A program made the position numbers and the translations under genes. The notes under the pieces are model-generated. The model saw nothing but the letters and a program-made list of their open reading frames with translations, was not told the DNA's origin and did no database searches. Of a stretch of DNA of 64,000 nt, positions 45,924 through 56,852 are shown piece after piece (the first letter of the stretch is position 1; each line of letters starts with the position of its first letter). The stretch is from Undibacterium piscinae (GTDB taxonomy: Bacteria > Pseudomonadota > Gammaproteobacteria > Burkholderiales > Burkholderiaceae_D), in NCBI GenBank assembly GCA_003970805.2, contig CP051152.1:3162001-3226000 (forward strand), given 5' to 3'.

Positions 45924-47024
45924 TCATCCGTGTTTTCTTCCATACGCTTCTATCAATCCGGCGATATTCGTAAGCGGAGTGATTTTATCCACGGCACCGA
46001 GTTTTACCGCTTCCTTCGGCATTCCATAGACCACGCAGGTTTTTTCGTCTTGTGCGATAGTTTCGGCACCTGCATCGTGCATTTCACGCATGCCTAGCGC
46101 ACCATCATCACCCATTCCGGTCATGATAATCCCCAGCACATTTCTACCTGCGCATTTGGCGACTGAGCGGAACAATACATCGACAGAAGGGCGATGCCGG
46201 TTGACAGGCGGAGCGTCAATGACTTCTACATGATATTGGGCGCCACTGCGTTTTACCTGCATATGACGACCACCTGGGGCTACCAATGCCCGACCGGGTA
46301 TGACACGATCGCCATTTTTTGCTTCGAGCACCTCAATTTGGCAAATACTATTAAGTCTGTCGGCAAAAGCAGCGGTAAATTTTTCTGGCATATGTTGCAC
46401 TATCACAATGCCGGGAACCGTGCGGGATAATTGTGTCAGGACTAATTCAAGTGCCTGAGTGCCACCAGTCGATGTGCCGATAGCCACTAATTTATCGGTA
46501 GTGACGGACATTGCCGATAAGGAGGTTTGAGCACCATCGCTGGACGGCATGGCTTGATCAATGGTCAGTTTCTGCGTCGGATTAAACGGTGCCATGGTCA
46601 TCGCTTTTACGTGCCGCATATTCGAAGCTGCAGCCGCCTTTACCGCCTGAACAATATCGCCTTCATCAAGCTCCAAAAAATTCCTCAGACCTGCCTTCGG
46701 TTTGGTTACTATCGCAATTGCCCCTGCAGCCATCGCTTGCATTGAAGTCGCAGCCCCTTTTTCTGTGAGCGTAGAGCAAATGACGACTGGGGTTGGACGT
46801 ATCGACATAATTTTTTTTAGAAAAGTAATGCCATCCATTCTTGGCATCTCCACATCTAACACAATCACGTCTGGCCATTGGACATTCATTTTATCCATGG
46901 CGAAGATGGGATCTGGTGCCGATGCAATCACTTCTATGCCGCCATCCTTGCCCAGTAAGGCGGCAAGAACTTGCCTGACGACGGCGGAATCATCGACCAG
47001 CATAACTTTAATTTTCCCACTCAT
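45924..47024 (-). CDS. cheB: Chemotaxis protein-glutamate methylesterase
   Basis: 366 residues: receiver domain (1-120, phospho-acceptor D57 in [11 protein letters not shown]), linker, and C-terminal methylesterase with the Ser in GTSTGG, His in [10 protein letters not shown] and Asp in [12 protein letters not shown]. It demethylates/deamidates receptor glutamates when phosphorylated by CheA. Last gene of the operon; overlaps cheD by 4 bases. Confidence 0.95.
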   Translation of the reverse strand: MSGKIKVMLVDDSAVVRQVLAALLGKDGGIEVIASAPDPIFAMDKMNVQWPDVIVLDVEMPRMDGITFLKKIMSIRPTPVVICSTLTEKGAATSMQAMAAGAIAIVTKPKAGLRNFLELDEGDIVQAVKAAAASNMRHVKAMTMAPFNPTQKLTIDQAMPSSDGAQTSLSAMSVTTDKLVAIGTSTGGTQALELVLTQLSRTVPGIVIVQHMPEKFTAAFADRLNSICQIEVLEAKNGDRVIPGRALVAPGGRHMQVKRSGAQYHVEVIDAPPVNRHRPSVDVLFRSVAKCAGRNVLGIIMTGMGDDGALGMREMHDAGAETIAQDEKTCVVYGMPKEAVKLGAVDKITPLTNIAGLIEAYGRKHG

Positions 47025-47515
47025 GGCATCATCACTTTCTCTACGTGCTTAACCCAGACGTCGCCCGACCAAAGGTCGAACATGATATTCCGATGGCCAT
47101 TGCCCCCCATATGCTCTGATTTGATTTTAAAACCATGCTGTGCCAGCAAGCGGCGTCCGACTTCAACGTTTTGATCGGACACCGAAAATACCCGTTTGTC
47201 TTGATCCGGAAACTGGTTGCCACCGCCGAAAATTTTCACTTCATAATCATGTGGATGAGTGCGGGATTTTTTAATTTCATGCATGAATAGGTGTATGGTG
47301 TCTTCCGCATAGCGACCATCGAGTTCAGCATTGTGACCGTGGCGTTTATTTTTTGGAAGCATATAGTGGCACATGCCTCCTATATGTTTTTTTGGATGCC
47401 AGAGAGTAATCGATACACAGGAGCCAAGTATCGTGCGGATGCGGGTCTCCCTGTCACCGAAGTAAAATTCCCCGGGCTGTAGAAAAATATCAATGTAAAA
47501 ACCAGGCTCGTCCAT
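47021..47515 (-). CDS. cheD: Chemoreceptor glutamine deamidase
   Basis: 164 residues. The catalytic Cys is in [11 protein letters not shown], with His in GGMCHYMLP and Thr/Asn in IFGGGNQF; the GGMCHY and FGGGN motifs are diagnostic. CheD deamidates glutamines in the receptor signalling helices. Sits between cheR and cheB. Confidence 0.93.
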   Translation of the reverse strand: MDEPGFYIDIFLQPGEFYFGDRETRIRTILGSCVSITLWHPKKHIGGMCHYMLPKNKRHGHNAELDGRYAEDTIHLFMHEIKKSRTHPHDYEVKIFGGGNQFPDQDKRVFSVSDQNVEVGRRLLAQHGFKIKSEHMGGNGHRNIMFDLWSGDVWVKHVEKVMMP

Positions 47516-47532
47516 ATGATTCCTTTAGACGC

Positions 47533-48366
47533 TTAAGGGTCGCGTCGATAGATGGATGGTCCTACTAGTTTTAGTGCTGAATTGATCCCGTTCAAGGTTT
47601 CTGAATGACTGATAATAAAATATCCGCCAGGACGTAACTTCTCATATAGACGTTGTACTAATTTTTCCTTAGTGTCCATGTCAAAATAGATCATGACATT
47701 CCGTAAAAAAATTACTTCAAATAAACCTAGATCCGGTAAAGGCTCAATGAGATTTGCCATGCTGAAATGGACTTTTTTACGTAAATTTGCGTCCACTAGA
47801 AAAAAATCTTCGTATTCGTCCCGACCTCTTAAACAATATTTTTTCAGCACAGGGAGAGCAATTTTTTCTGCAGCCGACATCGGATACAAACCTCGTGTCG
47901 CCTTTTCAAGAACACGGGTAGAGATATCAGTGCCGACAACCTCCCATCCATCTCCCGGAAAGTGTTCCGCTAAGGTCATTGCAATCGTGTAGGCCTCTTC
48001 ACCACTAGAACTGGCAGCGCTCCAGATACGTATCCCACGCAGACGTGCATATTGTGGAAATACTACTTTGTGTAAAAATTCGAAGTGCTTAGGTTCACGG
48101 AAAAAGTAGGTTTCGTTAGTTGTTAGCAAATCAATTGCTGCCGTAGTCTCATCTTCGTATCCAGGGCGGCCGAGTAACGCGAAATAGTCGCCATAGCTAG
48201 CCAGGTTACGACTGCGCAAACGCTTATCCAGCCGCCCCATCACCAGAGCTTGTTTTCCTTCATTGAGGGTAATGCCGGTACGCTGATACAGAAAACGAGA
48301 TATCCACTCAAACTCCTCTTTCTTTAAGGTGACCGATGTAACGCCACGTCCTTGCTTAGCTTGCAT
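47533..48366 (-). CDS. cheR: Chemotaxis protein methyltransferase
   Basis: 277 residues: an N-terminal helical domain (FLYQRTGITLNEGKQALVMGRL) and a SAM-binding domain (IWSAASSSGEEAYTIAM, VVGTDIS, FLRNVMIYFD). It methylates receptor glutamates. By eye the beta-subdomain loop (LRGRDEYEDFF) is the same length as that of E. coli CheR, which binds receptor pentapeptide tails. It overlaps cheW by 11 bases. Confidence 0.94.
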   Translation of the reverse strand: MQAKQGRGVTSVTLKKEEFEWISRFLYQRTGITLNEGKQALVMGRLDKRLRSRNLASYGDYFALLGRPGYEDETTAAIDLLTTNETYFFREPKHFEFLHKVVFPQYARLRGIRIWSAASSSGEEAYTIAMTLAEHFPGDGWEVVGTDISTRVLEKATRGLYPMSAAEKIALPVLKKYCLRGRDEYEDFFLVDANLRKKVHFSMANLIEPLPDLGLFEVIFLRNVMIYFDMDTKEKLVQRLYEKLRPGGYFIISHSETLNGINSALKLVGPSIYRRDP

Positions 48367-48931
48367 TCTCCGACTCCGTCACAGAATTGCTTGTACCACT
48401 CATGGATTGACCTAGTGCGATCATTTCTTCCATCGACAATACCTGGTCGAGGTTGAGTACGATAATGAAGCGCCCGGTCTGCTTGGCCATTCCGCTGATA
48501 AAATCGGGACGGATTTTGGCGCCAAATGAGGGGGGCGGCTCAATCTCGGAAGCAGCGATATCCACCACTTCATTGACTGCGTCGACCATGATACCTATGC
48601 TCTGACCCTCGCTTTCCTCATTTTGCTCCATCTCGATAATCACAACGCTGGTACGGCGAGAGACGCTGGTTATGCCTCTGCCAAAACGGGCAGCAAGATC
48701 GACTACCGGCACCACCCTACCGCGCAAATTGATTACGCCACGGATAAAATTAGGCATCATCGGCACTTCTGTTAAATCGCCGTACTGGATGATTTCCTTG
48801 ATCTTTAAAATACCGAGCGCGTAGACTTCACCGCCCAGCACAAAGGTCAGGTATTGCCCCGACTCTTGCGGGATTCTGGCATCATTTTTCACCAGAGCCC
48901 CGCCTTTACTTTCTGTCGCGATTGCTCCCAT
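48356..48931 (-). CDS. cheW: Chemotaxis coupling protein
   Basis: 191 residues with the CheW fold (QYLTFVLGGEVYALGILKIKEII, MPNFIRGVINLRGRVVPVVDLA, VDAVNEVVDI). Couples CheA to receptors. There are short extra tails at both ends. It follows the receptor gene by 9 bases. Confidence 0.94.
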   Translation of the reverse strand: MGAIATESKGGALVKNDARIPQESGQYLTFVLGGEVYALGILKIKEIIQYGDLTEVPMMPNFIRGVINLRGRVVPVVDLAARFGRGITSVSRRTSVVIIEMEQNEESEGQSIGIMVDAVNEVVDIAASEIEPPPSFGAKIRPDFISGMAKQTGRFIIVLNLDQVLSMEEMIALGQSMSGTSNSVTESENAS

Positions 48932-48940
48932 TGTTAGCTC

Positions 48941-51799
48941 CTAGAAACGCTCAAATTTAGCATCATCAAAGCCTGAACTGGCGACCGCTTTGCTGCGCTT
49001 CGGAGCTGCGTTCTGGCGTTTGTTCGATTTGGACTCGTGTGAACCCAGGCGACTGCCACCACTTGGCTGTCCTAGGTTGAAGAACCCTACCAATTCCATC
49101 AATTGCTCGGCCTGGCTAGTCATTTCTTCTGCCGTTGCCGCCAACTCTTCACTGGAAGAAGCATTTTGCTGCGTGATCTGGTTCATCTGATTCATTGCCG
49201 TATTAATCTGCCCTACTCCGGCAGATTGCTCTTGCGATGCGGCGGCAATCTCTTGTACCAGATCCGAGGTGCGCCCAATGCCGGGGACAATTTCATCGAT
49301 TAACTCACCCGCACGCTCCGCGGTTTTAACGCTGCCACCCGCCAGGTCACCGATTTCTTTTGCCGCAATCTGGCTGCGTTCTGCCAGCTTACGTACTTCA
49401 GCTGCCACCACCGCAAAGCCTTTGCCGTGTTCTCCGGCGCGTGCCGCTTCTATCGCTGCGTTTAATGCCAGCATATTGGTCTGATAGGCGATGTCATCAA
49501 TGATGCCGATTTTGGAAGCGATTTCTTTCATGGCTGAAACCGTGCGCTTGACTGCATCGCCGCCTTCTATCGCTTCTTTAGATGCCTTGCCGGCGATGCC
49601 GTCGGTGACTTTGGCGTTTTCGGCATTTTGGTTAATTCCAGCCGCCATTTGTTCTATGCTGGCACTGGTTTCTTCTACGCTGGCAGCTTGTTCACTGGCT
49701 GCTTGCGATAGAGCCTGGGAGGTCGATGATACTTGTTCTGATGCGTTGGATAGCGCATCAGTAGCGTTAATTACGTCGGTGACGATCTGCGAAAGTTTGT
49801 CGACCGTTTCATTGCTGGCGTCTTTGAGTGCACCGAAGGTACCACTGTAATCTTTGTCTATTGTTGCAGTGAGATCGCCTTTGGCTAAGGCTCCCAGCAC
49901 ACGTAAGACATCGTTGAGTCCGACATCGCTGGTTGCCATTAACAGATTAATGTCATTACTGAGTTTTGCGAAGAAGCCGGTCTTGCCTTCTTCATTAATG
50001 CGATTGGTAAAGTTGCCATTCACCGCACCCTCAACGATGTTGCCTACTTCTTTTTCTACTTCTACTTCGGCAGTGCGATCATTCCATTCCACTACGGTAC
50101 CAACCCGTTCGCCTTTCACATCCGTAATAGGATTGGCAATCAGCCCAAAATACAAACTTCCGACTTGAATCTGGGTCCGATAAGTAGTTTTGAGTGCGGC
50201 CAGCATGCCGCGTTGATGAGCGGGGTTCTTGTGGAACACGTCAATATTTTCGCCTATGAGCTGGCGCGAGTTAAAGTTGGGCAGGCTCTTGCGTAATTCT
50301 GCCTCGTTGCGTTGCATCATGGCGGCTACTGTTTCATTCATGTAAATGATATTGTTGCCGGCATCTGCTATCATTACATTGGTGGTGCACTTGTCCAGTG
50401 CGTTTTTGATGCGGGTATTTTCTGCTGCGGCTTTAAGTTCGGCTTCACGGGCGGCAATTTCCACGGTGCGATCTGCCCATTCAACTACGGTGCCAACACG
50501 CTTTCCTTCAGCATCGTTAATAGGATTTGCAATCAATCCAAAAGCCAGGCTGCCTACCTGGATTTGTGTCCTGTAGGTGGTTGTCAGTGCCGATAGCATG
50601 CTGCGTTGGTGGGCTGGATTTTTGTGGAAAACATCGATGTTTTCACCAATAAGTTTGCGCGCATTAAAGTTAGGCAGGCTTTTCCGCAACTCGTTTTCAT
50701 TACCCTGCATCATCGCCGCCACTGTCTCATTCATATAGATGATGTGGTTGTTGGCATCGGCAATCATGACGTTAGTGCTGCATTTGTCCAACGCATTTTT
50801 GATGCGGGTATTTTCTGCTGCGGCTTTGAGCTCGGCTTCACGAGCCGCGATTTCTACTGTTTTATCCGCCCATTCCACGACGGTACCCTGCCGTACGCCT
50901 GCCTTGTCCATGATAGGCGTAGCAACTAAACCAAATATACGGCCGCCCACCGTGATTTGCGTGCGGTAGGTATCACGTAACCTGGCCAGCATATCGCGTT
51001 GGTGAGCAGGGTTTTTGTGAAATATGTCGATGTTGGATCCCATGACCTTGCTGGTCGAGAAAGTGGGCAAATCTTTGCGAATGTCATTCTCGGCATTGGA
51101 CAGCATGTTGTCCACCGATTTGTTCATGAATATCACGTTGTTATTTGCATCAGCGATCATGACGTTGCCAGTCACGACTTCCAGGGCATTTTTCAGTACA
51201 TTAACCGCGCTCAGTTGTGCACGCATCTCCTGAGATTGATCCTGTAGCTCCGCGAGTTGCGCATCGCGTTCGGCGACTCTGCGTTGTAAACTGGCTATCT
51301 CCTCATCTTGTTGTTCCAACTGTTCTCCGCTGAACATTTTGGAGAGAAAGGACGGGGTCTTTTGGCTCATTGAATTGCTCCTCGGTTGTAGTTGTGATTT
51401 TGTTGCTTGGATCATAGTGTCTGACATGACTCCGTAAACTTCGGTCCAGGCGGCTTTCACCGATGGTGTAAAAGCGTCTCCCAAACCCTGTCCTAACGTC
51501 TTAAGCAGGGCTGCACCAACTGTCTGGTAGTGGCGGTCTTTCACGCCATATGCCGCATGACGTTGCCCCAGCGATTGAAGGATGGGGACCAGGCTGTTCA
51601 GATCGTTGAGTTTGCCTACCGCAGCACCTATCATCTGCATTAATTTTTTCCCCTGACTCTGCATATCACCCTTGAACAATCCTTGCAGGGAAGGGTCAGC
51701 CTCAAACAGATTCTTATAAAAAAGCTCTGCTGCTTGCAGCGCGATCTTTGCTACTTCTTTCCAAGAATCCTGGACTAGTTGGATCGTTGCTTGTTTCAC
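48941..51799 (-). CDS. Soluble globin-PAS-PAS-PAS methyl-accepting chemotaxis protein
   Basis: 952 residues without membrane helices. Residues ~1-135 are a globin of the flavohaemoglobin/single-domain type, with the expected proximal His at H81 ([16 protein letters not shown]) and [16 protein letters not shown]. After a coiled linker (~160-200) come three PAS domains (~203-315, 334-445, 464-575), the second and third nearly identical in ~130-residue units ([22 protein letters not shown] ... FHKNPAHQR). A HAMP-like segment (~585-690) and the signalling domain follow, with the hairpin tip [20 protein letters not shown]. The C-terminus ends KFERF, resembling the xWxxF pentapeptide tail that tethers CheR. 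It is encoded within the operon between cheA and cheW, and probably senses O2, NO or redox. Confidence 0.9.
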   Translation of the reverse strand: MKQATIQLVQDSWKEVAKIALQAAELFYKNLFEADPSLQGLFKGDMQSQGKKLMQMIGAAVGKLNDLNSLVPILQSLGQRHAAYGVKDRHYQTVGAALLKTLGQGLGDAFTPSVKAAWTEVYGVMSDTMIQATKSQLQPRSNSMSQKTPSFLSKMFSGEQLEQQDEEIASLQRRVAERDAQLAELQDQSQEMRAQLSAVNVLKNALEVVTGNVMIADANNNVIFMNKSVDNMLSNAENDIRKDLPTFSTSKVMGSNIDIFHKNPAHQRDMLARLRDTYRTQITVGGRIFGLVATPIMDKAGVRQGTVVEWADKTVEIAAREAELKAAAENTRIKNALDKCSTNVMIADANNHIIYMNETVAAMMQGNENELRKSLPNFNARKLIGENIDVFHKNPAHQRSMLSALTTTYRTQIQVGSLAFGLIANPINDAEGKRVGTVVEWADRTVEIAAREAELKAAAENTRIKNALDKCTTNVMIADAGNNIIYMNETVAAMMQRNEAELRKSLPNFNSRQLIGENIDVFHKNPAHQRGMLAALKTTYRTQIQVGSLYFGLIANPITDVKGERVGTVVEWNDRTAEVEVEKEVGNIVEGAVNGNFTNRINEEGKTGFFAKLSNDINLLMATSDVGLNDVLRVLGALAKGDLTATIDKDYSGTFGALKDASNETVDKLSQIVTDVINATDALSNASEQVSSTSQALSQAASEQAASVEETSASIEQMAAGINQNAENAKVTDGIAGKASKEAIEGGDAVKRTVSAMKEIASKIGIIDDIAYQTNMLALNAAIEAARAGEHGKGFAVVAAEVRKLAERSQIAAKEIGDLAGGSVKTAERAGELIDEIVPGIGRTSDLVQEIAAASQEQSAGVGQINTAMNQMNQITQQNASSSEELAATAEEMTSQAEQLMELVGFFNLGQPSGGSRLGSHESKSNKRQNAAPKRSKAVASSGFDDAKFERF

Positions 51800-52021
51800 G
51801 GATATTCTCCTTATTCTAAAGGCGCTATCGTGGTACCGCTTGGCATCTCAGCAATGATCAATTCGTGTAATGAATTGATTCGCCCTTGTCCTAGATGCTG
51901 GAGTCCGGGTAGCCGCGTAGCACGTCGAATATTAAACTGCGAGTGTTTTTGTTGAAATACGTATGAAGCGTTGAAAAAAATGTTCGATACATAGGTCTGC
52001 TACAGGCAGATTTCTCTCTGT

Positions 52022-54229
52022 CTATCCGGTTGCTGAGCTTGGTAATTGTAGATGTTGTTGATGTGCTTTACGCGTATATTGCTGCAACATGGCAGAAATA
52101 CTTAGTATGAGTGCAACCTCACCGCTGCCTAATATTGTGGAGCCGCCTATGCCTTCAAGGTGAACGAATAATTTTCCTAGCGGCTTAATCACGGTTTGAA
52201 ACTCGCCCATCAGCCTGTCTACTACCAGACCAGCTTTGGTACTGCCATAACCGACCACGACAATATTCTGGCGTCGGGGGAGATTTCCTTCGATATCGAA
52301 TAAATTGCGTATCCGTATGAAAGGAAGAACTTCACCGCGTAAGTCCATAAAATCATTATCCCCACAACTTGCGGGTAATTCTAAGCATTCGATGACATTA
52401 TCAAGCGGAACCACGAAGGATGAGGTACCAACGCCAACCAGGAACCCGTCTATGATGGCAAGCGTGAGAGGCATGCGGATGCGCATGGTGGCTCCAACCC
52501 CGATTTCACTGTCGATTTCTATCGTGCCACGAAGCGACGTGACATTGCGTTTTACGACATCCATGCCGACGCCACGCCCTGATAAATTCGAGACCTGATC
52601 TGCGGTAGAGAAACCAGGCTCGAAAATTAAGGCATAAATTTCTTTGTCGCTTAAACTGGCTCCGGTTGGGACTAGTCCACGTTCTATGGCTTTGGCCAAG
52701 ATCTTGTCGCGATTGAGACCTCCGCCGTCATCGCTGACTTCGATCACGATGCTGCCTGACTCATGATAGGCATTCAGGCGTAGAATACCTTGGGCTGGTT
52801 TGCCGCGCGCCGCGCGCATGGCTGGCGCTTCTATGCCGTGATCCATAGAGTTGCGAACCAGATGCATCAAAGGGTCACCGATTTTATCTACGACCGACTT
52901 ATCTACTTCGGTATCGCCGCCGCCTATTTCTAAGAGAATATCCTTGCCCAGTTCTATGCTGACATCCCGTACCACACGTTGGAAACGGCTGAATGTCGTA
53001 CCTATTGGCACCATACGAAGCTGTAAGGCACTATCTCGCACTTCTTCGACCAGACGCATGACTTCGCTGGTGGATTCGAGTAGTCCAATATCATTCGACT
53101 TGCTGGCGCGTAGATTGGTGCCGGCACCGGCGATGACTAGTTCACCCACTAGATCGATCAATTTATCGAGGCGTTCTGCATCGACCCGGATATTTTGTTT
53201 TTCGCGTGCCTTGGTTTCTTTTACCTGTTGTTGCTTATTTAATGCCGCATTTAAGATCGGTTGTTGCAGCATTTCTTGCTTGACCAGAATTTCACCGATA
53301 GGCGCTTCTTTGGTTTGGCCGTCGTTGGAGCGATGTCGTTGCGCCTGAAGACGCAGGCACTCATCTAATTCGTGTTTTGTAAGAACGCCGCTCTTAATTA
53401 ATATTTCGCCGAGTAATTCATTATCATCTGGCAGGGCATTGATAATCTCGATGTACTCGTCCATTTTGCTATTCGGCGGCACGATACGAATGACGCTGTC
53501 TTCCCGGACAAATTCAAAAACGTTTTCTATCGCTTCTTTAGTCGCACTACTTTTCAGAACTACTTCGAAACCCAAATAGCAGGTTTCCGCATCCATTTTG
53601 TCAATGGAGGGAATTTTATCCGTAACGGTAATAAGGTTGACTACATCACCTAATGTACTCAGGTAACGAATGAAGGATAAAGGATCCATGCCATTGCGCA
53701 GGCAATCAGGCCCAAAGCGCAAAGACAGATACCAATTGCCATTATCGATAGCGCCGCCGCCGGACGACTTCGGCGTTTCGGCGTGGTGGTGCGCGACTTC
53801 CGAACCTATTGCATCAGATGATTCGTGATTGAGAAATCGCCGCAAACGTACATGTAAGGCGGTCCCTATTGTCGTTTGCTCAGGGGTTTCATGAGTTACT
53901 CCCGCAGCGACTCCGTCAATCAGGGCGCTAATATGGTCTCTGCAAGGGAGTAAAACCGCAATGAGATCAGACGATACCGTAATTTCATCATTACGCAGCA
54001 TATCAAGTACGCTCTCGACGACATGCGTAAATTGAACTATATGGTCTAAACCAAAAAGTCCGGATGAGCCTTTGATCGTATGAGCTGCACGGAATATGGC
54101 ACCAATCGCATCGGCTGGATTATCGTCATGCTCCAATCCAAGCAAGCCATCTTCCATATCCTGCAATAACTCGCGACTTTCGACTACAAACGTGTCAAGC
54201 GCTGCCTTCATTTCTTCTTCGAAATTCAT
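52022..54229 (-). CDS. cheA: Chemotaxis histidine kinase
   Basis: 735 residues: P1/Hpt with H50 (FRAAHTIKGSSGL), an extended middle region (~130-340) containing an ILIKSGVLTKHELDECL segment like the GspE N-terminal/MshEN-type repeats, dimerisation domain (LDKLIDLVGELVIA), HATPase (HLVRNSMDHGIE, DDGGGL, GRGVGMDVVK) and C-terminal CheW-like domain (VVPLDNVIECLEL). Phosphorylates CheY and CheB. A 222-base gap separates it from the receptor gene. Confidence 0.94.
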   Translation of the reverse strand: MNFEEEMKAALDTFVVESRELLQDMEDGLLGLEHDDNPADAIGAIFRAAHTIKGSSGLFGLDHIVQFTHVVESVLDMLRNDEITVSSDLIAVLLPCRDHISALIDGVAAGVTHETPEQTTIGTALHVRLRRFLNHESSDAIGSEVAHHHAETPKSSGGGAIDNGNWYLSLRFGPDCLRNGMDPLSFIRYLSTLGDVVNLITVTDKIPSIDKMDAETCYLGFEVVLKSSATKEAIENVFEFVREDSVIRIVPPNSKMDEYIEIINALPDDNELLGEILIKSGVLTKHELDECLRLQAQRHRSNDGQTKEAPIGEILVKQEMLQQPILNAALNKQQQVKETKAREKQNIRVDAERLDKLIDLVGELVIAGAGTNLRASKSNDIGLLESTSEVMRLVEEVRDSALQLRMVPIGTTFSRFQRVVRDVSIELGKDILLEIGGGDTEVDKSVVDKIGDPLMHLVRNSMDHGIEAPAMRAARGKPAQGILRLNAYHESGSIVIEVSDDGGGLNRDKILAKAIERGLVPTGASLSDKEIYALIFEPGFSTADQVSNLSGRGVGMDVVKRNVTSLRGTIEIDSEIGVGATMRIRMPLTLAIIDGFLVGVGTSSFVVPLDNVIECLELPASCGDNDFMDLRGEVLPFIRIRNLFDIEGNLPRRQNIVVVGYGSTKAGLVVDRLMGEFQTVIKPLGKLFVHLEGIGGSTILGSGEVALILSISAMLQQYTRKAHQQHLQLPSSATG

Positions 54230-54250
54230 GCGTCCTCCCTGAGGGTGCGA

Positions 54251-54532
54251 CTAAGTCAAAATTACCTGATCACCGAAACTGCTTGTCATGTTGGTTAATT
54301 CTAAGACTTCGAGTACTGCCTTACTGTGCATTGAATAGCGCAATTTTTTCTTTTGGCGACCTGCTTCTTGCTTTAATGCGATGAGCACTTGTAAACCGGC
54401 GCTATCCATCTCTGAAACCTGAGACAAATTGAGCTCCAGATCATCGCCTTTTTCTAAAAATGTTTGCAGATTATGTTTCTCGGTTGCTGCAGTGTAAATT
54501 GTCAATTCACCAGTTACCGCAAGCGTTTCCAT
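54251..54532 (-). CDS. STAS-domain protein (anti-sigma factor antagonist-like)
   Basis: 93 residues, a single STAS domain; the phosphorylatable Ser equivalent is in SEMDSAGLQVLIALK. STAS proteins are found in some chemosensory operons, where they are thought to tune CheA or signal output. Lies between the CheY-like gene and cheA with gaps of 12 and 21 bases. Confidence 0.9.
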   Translation of the reverse strand: METLAVTGELTIYTAATEKHNLQTFLEKGDDLELNLSQVSEMDSAGLQVLIALKQEAGRQKKKLRYSMHSKAVLEVLELTNMTSSFGDQVILT

Positions 54533-54544
54533 GGCAGTCCTTGA

Positions 54545-54913
54545 TTAGGGCAAAATGAGTTTTGATACGGCGGCGAGCATTTGAGCTGGTTGAAAAGGCT
54601 TGACCACCCAAGCCCTTGCTCCGGCCGCTTGGCCTTGAAGTTTTTTACCTTCTTGCGACTCTGTTGTCAGCATAATAACTGGGGTAAATTTGTACAGAGG
54701 AAGTTTTTTTACCTCTGTTACAAAGGTAATTCCATCCATATTGGGCATATTGACATCGGAAATAATCAAATGTATTTTTTGCCCTTTAAGTTTGGATAGG
54801 GCATCCATTCCATCCACGCCTTCAATTACGGTATAGCCGGCACCACGAAGCGCCAAGCCTACTACCTGTCTGACAGAAGCTGAGTCGTCTACTACCATAA
54901 CTGTCTTGGACAT
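54545..54913 (-). CDS. cheY: CheY-like response regulator
   Basis: 122 residues, a stand-alone receiver: acidic pair VVDDSA, phospho-acceptor D53 (IISDVNMPNMD), Thr in MLTTES and Lys in WVVKPF. First gene of the operon, so probably its output regulator. An A/T-rich 272-base region lies upstream. Confidence 0.93.
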   Translation of the reverse strand: MSKTVMVVDDSASVRQVVGLALRGAGYTVIEGVDGMDALSKLKGQKIHLIISDVNMPNMDGITFVTEVKKLPLYKFTPVIMLTTESQEGKKLQGQAAGARAWVVKPFQPAQMLAAVSKLILP

Positions 54914-55185
54914 GATTACCTCTTTCCTGGTATGTGTATTTTAGATTAATGCAAATCCACCGCTTAAAACAAAGAAAATAGCTAAACTGAACCTTATTTT
55001 ACGTAGAGATTTTTCGGTAATTATTACAATTTTTGAAGAAAATAAATTGGCAAGAATTTCATTCTTATAAGAAATATTATTGCAATATATGTAATTTAAT
55101 GTTTCTCTCTCTTTTTGTTCATCTATCGCTTGTATTGGTATGACTACATCATGTTATTCATCGTGCGATTTACTATAAAACGAGC

Positions 55186-56403
55186 TTAAAAAAACGTGAC
55201 TTCAGTGTCTGTTGTCGCTGTTTGCACCGGCGCTCCCCGGGCTTGTACGTGGCTGCTATGCTGATCGTTCATGGTGTAATAAGTTTCAAGATCAGACATC
55301 CAATCGGCAGTGCTGGGTAAAGGCTGTTCATCTGCCAGATTTTTGATTAATTTACCAATGTTTCTATCCAGAACATCAAGTATTTGGCTGACTCTATCCT
55401 GATATTGCAGTGTGACTAATAAATTCTCCACATCATTTCGGATTACCTCACCTCGACTGCGCATTTCTTCCGCAGCATCGCCCAAGCTTTGTACGTGACC
55501 AAGAACTTCTTTGACGACTTTGCCAGATTGTTGCATGACCTTGCGATCGGCTTCGTTGGTTTTTTGTGCTGTTTGCAGCGTAGTCTTGACAACTTCAGTA
55601 ATCTGATTGACTCGCTCAGCGATTGTTTTTCCTGTCTCACCTGACATCAAAGACAGTCTGCGTACTTCACCAGCGACCACTGCAAATCCTCTGCCATGGA
55701 CTCCTGCCCTGGCAGCCTCAATGGACGCATTAATTGCGAGCAGATTGGTTTGTGCCGCAATGATCCCAACACTGTGAGCCATGTCTTTTAAGTCTGCTGT
55801 AGATGCAGCAAGGTTACGGATAGCATCAAGCAATTCACTTTTGCTATCGATCATCTGCTCAAGATGGGCTATTACCGGCTGCAAATCTTGCTGGCAAAGA
55901 TTAATCAGATGTATTGTCGCTTGATGTTTGTCCGAATTTTCACCAGTTGATTTGCTGCTAAAACCAGCCTCATCAAATTGTTGTATTAAGGAGCCAAAAC
56001 TTGTGATTAGTTGAATTACTGCATTTTCGGTTTGTGATTTAACCGAAACGACATGGTTTTGCCAGACTGGCAAAATTGAATTAAGTAATTCGCTTGAGTT
56101 GTCAGTGATAACTTCTTGAGTGCTGGCTTGGGGTGGTGCTTGCGTGTATGGATGGGTCTGCGTGCTGTTTGCTGCAACCGGAATGTCTTCTAATCCGGCA
56201 TTTTCGTTCCTGTTTGAGCGAATCCATATCAGTATGAAGAACAAAATACCCGTAAAGGAGATGACTTCTAGCGCTCCCCTGTTGGAAAAAAGAGGCAAAC
56301 TGGCAAGCACCAAGATCATTAAGGCGCATAAATAGACCAGTTTGATATTGCCTAATCGGTGAACGTGTGGCGAATTTCGAGATTCTTGTCGGTCGACTTG
56401 CAT
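55186..56403 (-). CDS. Membrane-bound methyl-accepting-like signalling protein, 405 aa
   Basis: Two transmembrane segments near the N-terminus (about 22-62) with almost no periplasmic loop, then a cytoplasmic linker and a signalling domain (about 150-360) with the conserved tip [37 protein letters not shown] and a C-terminal extension. The absence of a sensing loop suggests membrane- or cytoplasm-derived input. It is transcribed separately from the che operon, 272 bases upstream, comparable to mcpA beside the P. aeruginosa Che2 operon. Confidence 0.88.
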   Translation of the reverse strand: MQVDRQESRNSPHVHRLGNIKLVYLCALMILVLASLPLFSNRGALEVISFTGILFFILIWIRSNRNENAGLEDIPVAANSTQTHPYTQAPPQASTQEVITDNSSELLNSILPVWQNHVVSVKSQTENAVIQLITSFGSLIQQFDEAGFSSKSTGENSDKHQATIHLINLCQQDLQPVIAHLEQMIDSKSELLDAIRNLAASTADLKDMAHSVGIIAAQTNLLAINASIEAARAGVHGRGFAVVAGEVRRLSLMSGETGKTIAERVNQITEVVKTTLQTAQKTNEADRKVMQQSGKVVKEVLGHVQSLGDAAEEMRSRGEVIRNDVENLLVTLQYQDRVSQILDVLDRNIGKLIKNLADEQPLPSTADWMSDLETYYTMNDQHSSHVQARGAPVQTATTDTEVTFF

Positions 56404-56852
56404 TTAATCTCCACGCAAAAACAAGTTTTTTGTGCCGCGAAAGGTTCATCAAATTTAAGGAAGCAAGTCACCAGATAAGAAATAAAATTTTACCTTGGTG
56501 CACATTTTGAGAATTAATAATATGCCAGAACAATGTTCCCGTAAAGATGCAGCTATGAATTGTTGTTGATGATTTAAAATTATTTTTTGCAAATGTTGTA
56601 AATAGGAAGATACTCCTTTGGTGCTTGAAAATGCAAGTCCATTTTTTAGGTGGAACCAGGATTGTTAAGATGTGGCATATGCAAATATAAATACCGCACG
56701 GGAATTTATTTTAATGGGTTTTTCGGGAGCATTTAATTGACAAGCCTGTTAAATGGGCGTAAATGTTATCAATATCGAGTTTGTGAAATTGGCTCATCGC
56801 AAGACGTTTTTATAGAGTACTCCGGTAATAATTTTCTTATTTGAAACTATAT
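56404..56852. other. 449-bp divergent intergenic region
   Basis: A/T-rich region between the divergent MCP-like and response-regulator genes. It should hold both promoters; no confident promoter, operator or small RNA was identified. Confidence 0.45.
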
